23,794 bases of DNA from Anaerolineales bacterium (lineage in GTDB: Bacteria; Chloroflexota; Anaerolineae; Anaerolineales; UBA4823), in contig JALHTN010000066.1 in the NCBI GenBank assembly GCA_022865865.1, forward strand, positions 1 to 23,794, given 5' to 3'. Position 1 is the stretch's first letter, and the number at the start of each line of letters is the position of its first letter. The position numbers and the translations under genes were made by a program. Shown piece by piece: positions 17,910 through 23,794 of the stretch. The notes under the pieces are model-generated. The model made no database searches. It had not been told where the DNA came from and worked only from the letters and a program-made list of their open reading frames with translations.

Positions 17910-19229
17910 TCACAACCGAACTACTCGAGGATCATTCTTACCGGCTTTTCCGAGTGCATTACGTGTGTCGATTATCAGTGGAGCTCGTTCTAGTATGGTC
18001 TGATAATCATATATTGAATGATTTGTGACGATCACCGCACAATCCGTTTTCTGGACACTCTCAACCAGATCAGGTACGCTTTCAAGTGAATAATCATCAT
18101 GGCTGATCCTGGGGATGTAGGGATCGTGGTAGCTGACCTGGGCGCCTTTCTGGCGCAGCAATCCTATAATATCCAATGAGGGCGACTCACGAATATCGTC
18201 TACATCTGGCTTGTATGCAGCACCAATTACCAGTATTTGGCTGCCTTTTAAGGGTAAGCCATGTTCATTAAGTGCATCCTGTATTTTGCTGACCACATAG
18301 CGCGGCATCCCGGTATTGATTTCTGAAGCAAGTTCGATGAATCTGGCTGTGTAATTCAGAGCCCTTAGTTTCCAGGAAAGATATAATGGATCGATGGGGA
18401 TGCAATGTCCGCCGAGACCAGGCCCTGGAGTGAATTTCATAAAACCGAAGGGTTTTGTTGCCGCAGCATCGATAATTTCCCAGACATCCAAACCCAGGCG
18501 ATCACACATGATCGCCATTTCGTTGACTAGACCGATATTAATCATGCGGAAGGTATTTTCAAGTAACTTGGTCATTTCCGCACTCTCTGCGGAGGAGACT
18601 GGCACAACAGTTTCTAATGCCTGTTGGTACCATAATGAGGCGACTTCAGTACAAGTTGTGGTAATGCCTCCGATCACTTTCGGTGTGTTGTATGTGGTCC
18701 AATCTTCACGACCAGGATCAACTCGTTCAGGAGAAAATGCCAGGAAGAAATCTTCTCCTACTTTTAATCCACTGTTTTCAGTCAGCTTCGGCAGCAAGAT
18801 TTCCCGCGTAGTTCCCGGGTAAGTTGTGGATTCCAACACAACTACTACACCTGGATGCATGTATTTTGCCAACTCATCAGTGGCATCCAAAATGTAGGAG
18901 AGGTCTGGATCTCCTGTTTTCCTCAACGGTGTTGGAACACAGATGCTCACTGCATCTGCTTCTTCAAGTACTGAAAAATCGGTGGTTGCTTGTAAAGTCC
19001 CAGACTGCATCAATTGTTCAAGCTTCTTACTGGGAACATCTTGAACGTAGCTTTTTCCACGTTTGAGTTTATCCACTTTCGTTTTGTCTGGTTCCACCCC
19101 TACCACATTAAATCCAGCTTCGGCAAATATCGTTGCCAGGGGCAAACCGACATATCCAAGTCCAAGAATAACAATCTTCGCGGAACGATCCTGGATTTTT
19201 TCCTGTAGATTTAATTGATATAAATTCAT
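17910..19229 (-). CDS. wbpA: Nucleotide-sugar dehydrogenase, UDP-N-acetylglucosamine 6-dehydrogenase type (WbpA-like)
   Basis: NAD-dependent enzyme oxidising C6 of a UDP-hexosamine twice, to the uronate. It has 439 residues. ILGLGYVGLPLA (21-32) begins the Rossmann domain, followed by CVPTPL (97-102), VVLESTTYPGTT (130-141) and AFSPERVDPG. The catalytic cysteine C276 is in PGLGGHCIPIDPLYLSWK. The GGHCIPxDP-x-YL version and KPFGFMKFTPGP are typical of UDP-GlcNAc/UDP-ManNAc dehydrogenases rather than UDP-glucose 6-dehydrogenase, whose motif has G-CFPKD. The C-terminal UDP-binding domain (from about residue 315) contains GAAYKPDVDDIRESPS. It starts 8 nt after the uracil-DNA glycosylase gene, with GAGG in the gap. 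It is the first sugar gene of the locus. Confidence 0.9.
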   Translation of the reverse strand: MNLYQLNLQEKIQDRSAKIVILGLGYVGLPLATIFAEAGFNVVGVEPDKTKVDKLKRGKSYVQDVPSKKLEQLMQSGTLQATTDFSVLEEADAVSICVPTPLRKTGDPDLSYILDATDELAKYMHPGVVVVLESTTYPGTTREILLPKLTENSGLKVGEDFFLAFSPERVDPGREDWTTYNTPKVIGGITTTCTEVASLWYQQALETVVPVSSAESAEMTKLLENTFRMINIGLVNEMAIMCDRLGLDVWEIIDAAATKPFGFMKFTPGPGLGGHCIPIDPLYLSWKLRALNYTARFIELASEINTGMPRYVVSKIQDALNEHGLPLKGSQILVIGAAYKPDVDDIRESPSLDIIGLLRQKGAQVSYHDPYIPRISHDDYSLESVPDLVESVQKTDCAVIVTNHSIYDYQTILERAPLIIDTRNALGKAGKNDPRVVRL

Positions 19230-19237
19230 TTTATACC

Positions 19238-19867
19238 TCAGAAAAGACTCAGCTGTTTCGGTTCATCTTCATATTTCTTCTTATTTTCTTCCGATTTAGG
19301 TGAATCCGCAGCTGCTGCGATCAGTTCAGGGAGTTTGGAAAAATCTTGTTGGATCACCGGACGCAGGGAACCATTGTGGAGTGCAGCAGCTGGATGGTAC
19401 ATCGGCATCACTAAACGTCCCCGGATTTTGACGGGTTGGCCATGAACTTGACTAATTTTAGCATTGGGCAGCAGCAGGTTCATTGAGAACCTCCCCAAGG
19501 TGACGATTACCTTTGGGTCGATAGCTTGAATTTGACGATCAAGATACGTTGAAGTGCAAGTCTCAACCTCCTCAGGAAGTGGATCTCGATTTCCAGGAGG
19601 GCGGCATTTGACGACATTGGAAATGAACACTTCTTCCCGACTGAGACCAATATCTGACAATAATTCTTCTAAAAATTTTCCAGCTGCCCCAACAAACGGT
19701 CGCCCCTGTTCATTTTCATGAAATCCCGGTCCCTCCCCGATAAACATGATATCTGAATTAACCGGTCCTTCTCCTGGTACAGCTAATTTTCGAGAATGGT
19801 GAAGCTCACACATTGTGCAGGTAGAAACTTCTTCGGCTACTTCTTTTATGATATCTTCAGGATTCAT
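19238..19867 (-). CDS. Type-4 (family 4) uracil-DNA glycosylase with [4Fe-4S] cluster
   Basis: Cytoplasmic base-excision repair enzyme removing uracil from DNA. It has 209 residues, as in UdgA proteins. Four cysteines in the family spacing, C17-x2-C20, C88 and C104, should hold the iron-sulfur cluster. Motif 1 is IGEGPGFHENEQGRPFVG (43-60), VKCRPPGNRDP follows (87-95), and motif 3 is MYHPAA (156-161) with catalytic H158. The C-terminus past residue 185 is charged and variable. It starts 43 nt after rimI with GAGG upstream. A long gap to the next gene would be expected if it were a separate unit, but the sugar dehydrogenase gene starts 8 nt later. Confidence 0.93.
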   Translation of the reverse strand: MNPEDIIKEVAEEVSTCTMCELHHSRKLAVPGEGPVNSDIMFIGEGPGFHENEQGRPFVGAAGKFLEELLSDIGLSREEVFISNVVKCRPPGNRDPLPEEVETCTSTYLDRQIQAIDPKVIVTLGRFSMNLLLPNAKISQVHGQPVKIRGRLVMPMYHPAAALHNGSLRPVIQQDFSKLPELIAAAADSPKSEENKKKYEDEPKQLSLF

Positions 19868-19910
19868 AATTCACCTCACGGTTTATTAATCATTACGAGA
19901 CAACAACCCC

Positions 19911-20438
19911 TCATCTGTTCGCAGATTTTTGGAGTTCACCCTGTTCGCCAAACACCACCCAATCATCTAAGTTATCCAGGTACATCAAGAAAGCATCCTC
20001 CTTATTGTCATAATAATAACGAGGTCGGCGATGAACAATCTTAAATCCAAAGTTCTTATATAAGGATTGGGCCGCATGATTGCTTGATCTAACCTCCAGC
20101 ATTGCCTTGCTTGCTCCCTTTTTATGAGCTTCAATCAAGACCAGTTTAATGAGTCTGGATGCGATCCCCTGCCCACGGTAATCCGGATGTACAGCAAGTG
20201 TAGCTATGTGAGCTTCATCCAGGATCAACCAAACGTCTACCATTCCCACTACTTGTGCATTGGAAATAGTAGAAACAACCTCAGCAACCCGCAGTAGTGC
20301 ATTCGGATTTTCGATTAAATCATGACGGTATGCGCTCTCAGGCCAGGGCATGCTGAAAGAGAAACGGTCGATTACCATAACAGAATCCAGGTCATCTTTC
20401 CGCATTGGACGGAAAGTGATGCGTTTGTCTTCTATCAT
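19911..20438 (-). CDS. rimI: RimI-like GNAT N-acetyltransferase
   Basis: Acetyltransferase family that in E. coli acetylates ribosomal protein S18; its gene often travels with tsaB. The chosen protein has 175 residues. ITFRPMRKDDLDSVMVID opens the GNAT fold, ATLAVHPDYRGQGIASRLI contains the acetyl-CoA loop (R-x-x-G-x-A), and SLYKNFGFKIVHRRPRYYYDNKEDAFLMYL closes it. ATG at 20438 overlaps the tsaB stop as ATGA. An in-frame ATG 198 nt further upstream would make 241 residues, but its extra N-terminus lies inside tsaB and has no acetyltransferase character. The target protein cannot be proven from sequence. Confidence 0.9.
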   Translation of the reverse strand: MIEDKRITFRPMRKDDLDSVMVIDRFSFSMPWPESAYRHDLIENPNALLRVAEVVSTISNAQVVGMVDVWLILDEAHIATLAVHPDYRGQGIASRLIKLVLIEAHKKGASKAMLEVRSSNHAAQSLYKNFGFKIVHRRPRYYYDNKEDAFLMYLDNLDDWVVFGEQGELQKSANR

Positions 20439-21103
20439 CCAGAGTTTTTTTGTTCGTAGTGAAGATAAATAGGAGTTAGAGAAGCGGGATCGTCGGTCAA
20501 ACCTTTCCGCCAGCGGCGCCATCCCAACTCTGCCAGGAAAGATGGTCGCCGCAGGCATTGAGCCGGTGAATATAAAATCACGTTCTTGCGCTTTCGCCTG
20601 AAAATACGCTGCTCTTCTGCTGTTAGCTCTCCACATACGATGGTGGGTGACTTTATTCCAGCAGCTACTTCACGTGAGGTTTGTACCTTAACCTGATCAT
20701 CCGATTTCCATGATCCAGATGAATTTTTGTACCGCCCTACTGCAAGCCTACCTCGACCGGCATGCAAAACTGCAGCTAATGGTAATTCATCAATGGGTTG
20801 GGAAGCTGCCAGGATATCAAGGGTCGGTACACCAATAATTTCCATGTGATTTGCAAGGGCCATTCCTTTTGCAAAAGCTAAGCCAATTCTCAATCCGGTA
20901 AATGATCCCGGACCCAGTGCGACTGCCACCACCTGCAATTCACTCGGTGGAATGCCTGCTCTTTCCATTAATGAGTCTACAGTTGGTGCTAATTCTACAG
21001 TGTGATATTGTTGGCTTAACCAAACCATTTCACTTACAATCTGTACACCATCGTACAAAGCTACCCCAATCATTCGCGTGGAGGTATCAATCGCCAGCAG
21101 CAT
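20435..21103 (-). CDS. tsaB: tRNA N6-adenosine threonylcarbamoyltransferase complex subunit TsaB
   Basis: Subunit of the complex that, with TsaD and TsaE, attaches threonylcarbamoyl to A37 of ANN-reading tRNAs. It has 222 residues. The ASKHA start MLLAIDTSTRMIGVALYDG (1-19) and ALGPGSFTGLRIGLAFAKGMA are the family signatures. The phosphate-binding ATPase residues of TsaD are absent, as expected for the inactive paralogue. It overlaps tsaE by 1 nt (TAATG) and rimI by 4 nt. The tsaD gene is not in this window. Confidence 0.96.
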   Translation of the reverse strand: MLLAIDTSTRMIGVALYDGVQIVSEMVWLSQQYHTVELAPTVDSLMERAGIPPSELQVVAVALGPGSFTGLRIGLAFAKGMALANHMEIIGVPTLDILAASQPIDELPLAAVLHAGRGRLAVGRYKNSSGSWKSDDQVKVQTSREVAAGIKSPTIVCGELTAEEQRIFRRKRKNVILYSPAQCLRRPSFLAELGWRRWRKGLTDDPASLTPIYLHYEQKNSG

Positions 21104-21600
21104 TATAGTCCACCATAAATTCGCATTCGGAATTTGTCTAATAAAGATTTGTAATAATCACCCCGGGCACTAAAAACCAAATCACGTTGATTTTCATCTA
21201 CTATACGCATAGAAACCCATAGGTGGTTTTTTGGGAGAGCTGCGGAAATCCTCTCTGCCCACTCCACTACCAGAGGTCCAGAATCAATATCGGCTTCCAG
21301 ATCAAGTTCTTCCGCTTCTTTGGCATCCTTTAAGCGATAAGCATCCAGATGGTGAAATTGTCCACCGTCCAAACGACGATACAAGTTAACCAGGACGAAA
21401 GTAGGACTCGTTACCCGATCGAGTGATCCCCATCCAGCTGCCATGCCTTGAACAAGAGTTGTCTTCCCTGAACCCAAATCACCTACCAGACATATCACAT
21501 CACCAGTTTTCAATATCGTACCGAGGCGTATACCCACACGGCGTGTATACCCTTTACCCCGGCTGATGAACTCAAGGGAATTTTGATCGAGGATGGGCAT
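21103..21600 (-). CDS. tsaE: tRNA threonylcarbamoyladenosine biosynthesis ATPase TsaE
   Basis: P-loop ATPase that supports turnover of the TsaBD complex. It has 165 residues. Walker A GDLGSGKTT lies at 40-48, followed by VTSPTFVLVNLYRR, HHLDAYRLKDAKEAEELDLE and VVEWAERISAALP. The start ATG at 21600 has no Shine-Dalgarno; a predicted -10 TATAAT ends 6 nt before it, so the transcript may begin at or very near the start codon. It opens the tsaE-tsaB-rimI unit, 69 nt after the helicase gene. Confidence 0.95.
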   Translation of the reverse strand: MPILDQNSLEFISRGKGYTRRVGIRLGTILKTGDVICLVGDLGSGKTTLVQGMAAGWGSLDRVTSPTFVLVNLYRRLDGGQFHHLDAYRLKDAKEAEELDLEADIDSGPLVVEWAERISAALPKNHLWVSMRIVDENQRDLVFSARGDYYKSLLDKFRMRIYGGL

Positions 21601-21606
21601 ATCTGG

Positions 21607-21635
21607 ATTATAAGCTGTGCTGGGTACAAAGTGAA
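21607..21635 (-). promoter_or_regulatory. Predicted promoter of tsaE-tsaB-rimI
   Basis: TATAAT (21607-21612) and TTCACT (21630-21635) are separated by 17 nt, with four of six -35 matches. The -10 lies 6 nt upstream of the tsaE ATG, so the start site would fall on or next to the A of ATG. This implies a leaderless mRNA. Confidence 0.55.
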
Positions 21636-21669
21636 GGGCAATTAAAAATGCACCTGAGACGGAGGTAGA

Positions 21670-23794
21670 TTAACCCTTGATCTCTAATTTTGCTAATGAA
21701 GCTGCCAAACGTTTTAAACCTTCACCAGCAAAAAAAACATCTACGATTTCATCATCATCTTGAAGACGACTATTGAGTACCAATCCTTCACCCCAGGTTG
21801 GATGCAGTACTGTCGTTCCTGCGATATATTGAGGTTCGCTTCTGGTCTCCGTGGAAGTTTTTTTTCTTTCCCAATGCGTCACACTGGATCTGGTTATCTG
21901 AGAACGTTTCACGGAGAGAGGGCTGCCTTCTATTAAATCATCTGGAATATCCCGCAAAAAACGAGACTCATCCACAGGTTCGGAATACCCAAATGAGCTG
22001 CGGTTGAGGGGTAAGATCAAGAATAATCGATCCATAGCCCGAGTAATTCCCACATAGAATAATCTCCTCTCTTCCTGTCTACCTTCCGGTTCATCTATCG
22101 ATCGGAAGTGAGGCAAGGTGCCATCACTCAGTCCTACAATGAAAACAATTGGAAATTCAAGGCCTTTGGCAGCATGCAGGGTCAGCAAGGTGGGTACATT
22201 AGTGCTCGAATCTAATGTGTCCTGGTCGGAAACCAGGGCTAGCCTTTCCAGGAATGCATCGAGTCCTGGCTCTTTGAATTCACCCGCTAAACGACGTAGC
22301 TCCATGATATTATCCCAGCGGTCCTGTCCTTCATCAGTTCCATCATCGATATATCCTCGAAATCCACTATCATCAATGATTTGGTCCATCAGCTCCAATG
22401 GTGTAGATCGATCTTTCATCGAACACCATCTGGTCAGCATGACTCCAAATTTGGATAAAGACTGACCCATTCGCTTTTGGAAGGATTTATGATGGGGTGA
22501 ATTTTGATCATTGATTTCTAATAACAACTCACCAGGCGAAAGACCAGCTTGCTGTGCGATAGTTCTCAACTCAATCACGCTCTTCGCACCTATTCCGCGA
22601 GCCGGCACGTTAATGATCCGGGATAAACTGAATTCGTCGTTTGGGTTATGTACTGAGCGCAAGTATGCAATCACATCTTTTACCTCACGCCGTCCATAAA
22701 ACCGCTGTGCCCCGACTAACTTATATGGTAGATTCGCTTGCAGAAAAGCCTCTTCTAATAAACGTGATTGGGCATTCGTCCGGTACATAACTGCAAAATC
22801 CCCAGTTCGAGCCTGACTACTCGCCACGATTCGAGCAATGGTGTCAACGACGTAAATTGCTTCCTCGCGATCATCATAGGTCTCATGGAGCACGATCTTT
22901 TCACCTGTCCCACGCTGCGTGGTTAACTTCTTTGGAGTTCTATCCGGATTGCGATCGATAACCGCCATGGCAACATCCAGAATATTTTGGGTTGAGCGAT
23001 AGTTTTCTTCTAACAGGATGATTTGCGATTCAGGGTAATCGCGCTCAAATCTGAGCACATTCCTGTAATCCGCTCCCCGCCAGGCGTAAATGGATTGATC
23101 TGCGTCCCCAACTACAAATATGTTCTTGTGGATTGATGCTAAATGACCAAGGAGCTTGTATTGCGCTAAATTCGTATCCTGAAATTCGTCAACCAGTACA
23201 TGCTCAAACCTTTGTGCATATTTGTGCCGGACTGTCGAAACATCTTCCAAAAGGCGGGCTGTCCACAAAAGTAAATCATCAAAATCGAGCGCATTGCTTA
23301 CCAGCAACAATTCTTGATAACGAGTATAAATTCTCTTAACCACTTCATCGCGATAATTCTGGGGGACAAATTCATCTGGTAAAAGCAATTCGTTTTTCGC
23401 CTTTGAAATTGATCCCAGGACATTCTGAGGTGAATATCTTTTGTTATCTATATTTAAATCTGAGAGAGCACGTTTCACTACACTGATCTGGTCATCGGTA
23501 TCAAAGATGACATAATTTGAATTAAAAGGAAGGTGTTCATCTTCGTGCCGCAATATTCTGGCACACGTTGCATGAAATGTCCCCAAAGTTAATCCTCGCG
23601 TCTGGTTGCTGACCAATTCTGCCAGTCGGCTTTCCATCTCCCGAGCTGCTTTGTTGGTAAAGGTAACCGCAAGAATGTGATGTGGGCGAACGCCTTGATT
23701 TGCAATCAAATATGCGATTCTTTGGGTTAAGACGCGAGTTTTTCCAGAACCAGGACCAGCTAGAACCAGCACAGGACCAGGTCCCGCAGTCACA
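21670..23794 (-). CDS. pcrA: PcrA/UvrD-family DNA helicase, N-terminus cut by window edge
   Basis: Superfamily 1A 3'-5' DNA helicase for repair and transcription-conflict resolution. The visible 708 codons begin just before Walker A (AGPGSGKT). The GTG at 23793 is an internal valine of the VTAGPGPVLVLAGPGSGKT region, not a start, since the Q motif and upstream helix would lie beyond the edge. Further motifs: TFTNKAAREM, LVDEFQDTNLAQY (II), GDADQSIYAWRGAD (III), LEENYRSTQNIL (IV), LLTLHAAKGLEFPIVFIVGL (V) and RRLFYVGITRAMDRLFL (VI). The C-terminus ends with VLHPTWGEGLVL and VFFAGEGLKRL, the Tudor-like domain of PcrA/UvrD that contacts RNA polymerase. About 25 N-terminal residues are probably missing. 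Confidence 0.96.
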   Translation of the reverse strand, partial: VTAGPGPVLVLAGPGSGKTRVLTQRIAYLIANQGVRPHHILAVTFTNKAAREMESRLAELVSNQTRGLTLGTFHATCARILRHEDEHLPFNSNYVIFDTDDQISVVKRALSDLNIDNKRYSPQNVLGSISKAKNELLLPDEFVPQNYRDEVVKRIYTRYQELLLVSNALDFDDLLLWTARLLEDVSTVRHKYAQRFEHVLVDEFQDTNLAQYKLLGHLASIHKNIFVVGDADQSIYAWRGADYRNVLRFERDYPESQIILLEENYRSTQNILDVAMAVIDRNPDRTPKKLTTQRGTGEKIVLHETYDDREEAIYVVDTIARIVASSQARTGDFAVMYRTNAQSRLLEEAFLQANLPYKLVGAQRFYGRREVKDVIAYLRSVHNPNDEFSLSRIINVPARGIGAKSVIELRTIAQQAGLSPGELLLEINDQNSPHHKSFQKRMGQSLSKFGVMLTRWCSMKDRSTPLELMDQIIDDSGFRGYIDDGTDEGQDRWDNIMELRRLAGEFKEPGLDAFLERLALVSDQDTLDSSTNVPTLLTLHAAKGLEFPIVFIVGLSDGTLPHFRSIDEPEGRQEERRLFYVGITRAMDRLFLILPLNRSSFGYSEPVDESRFLRDIPDDLIEGSPLSVKRSQITRSSVTHWERKKTSTETRSEPQYIAGTTVLHPTWGEGLVLNSRLQDDDEIVDVFFAGEGLKRLAASLAKLEIKG

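Noticed and set aside
20439..20636. Longer RimI protein of 241 residues with an upstream ATG
   Set aside because: The extra 66 residues lie in another frame of tsaB and lack family character. The ATGA overlap start at 20438 fits length and operon style.
21635..21670. Possible terminator after the helicase gene (ACCT...AGGT followed by T5)
   Set aside because: The stem is only about 4 bp with a 7-nt loop, too weak to call.
23791..23793. GTG at the right edge as the helicase start
   Set aside because: It encodes an internal valine just before Walker A; family proteins have the Q motif upstream, so the gene is cut by the edge.

Overview
The window is a 23.8 kb bacterial chromosome fragment with moderate GC. 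All 22 recognisable genes lie on the minus strand, so transcription runs from the right edge to the left edge. There is no rRNA, tRNA, transposase, CRISPR array or phage gene that I can support. The promoters look like ordinary sigma-70 sites (TTGACC/TATAAT). The gene style (extended SDR sugar enzymes, a NeuB-family synthase with an ADIxANHDGD-type N-terminus, a UdgA-type uracil-DNA glycosylase after tsaE-tsaB-rimI) suggests a Chloroflexota (Anaerolineae-like) organism. This taxonomic guess rests on general familiarity, not on a search.

Layout in transcription order (right to left). (1) 23794-19238 is a housekeeping block: a PcrA/UvrD helicase cut by the right edge, then tsaE, tsaB and rimI in an overlapping run with a predicted promoter just before tsaE, then a type-4 [4Fe-4S] uracil-DNA glycosylase. 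(2) 19229-12651 starts the surface-polysaccharide locus only 8 nt after the glycosylase: a UDP-HexNAc 6-dehydrogenase, a UDP-glucuronate 4-epimerase-like SDR, a Wzx-type flippase, a GT4 glycosyltransferase, and a polytopic GT-C/Wzy-like membrane protein with a G9 tract. (3) 12600-11570 is gmd with its own predicted promoter. (4) 11358-6482 has a second predicted promoter driving a winged-helix regulator with a Rossmann-like tail, an SDR lacking the catalytic lysine, a GDP-L-fucose synthase, and a Wzm/Wzt ABC exporter. (5) 6485-1 holds a Capsule_synth/KpsS-like protein, a SAM methyltransferase, a PseB-like dehydratase, an RmlD-like reductase, a NeuB-family nonulosonate synthase, and a GT4 glycosyltransferase cut by the left edge.

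Taken together this is a locus that makes several activated sugars: a UDP-HexNAcA uronate, possibly a UDP-galacturonate-type sugar, GDP-fucose, and a PseB-derived amino sugar and/or nonulosonic acid. It assembles them with GT4 and membrane transferases and exports the product. It carries parts of both the Wzx route and the ABC (Wzm/Wzt) route. The most interesting signal is non-coding. The promoters of gmd and of the winged-helix regulator gene carry the same 17-bp inverted repeat (AATTCA-N5-TGAATT core), placed in the same register over the -10 box. I infer that this is the operator of the regulator itself, forming a local autoregulated circuit.
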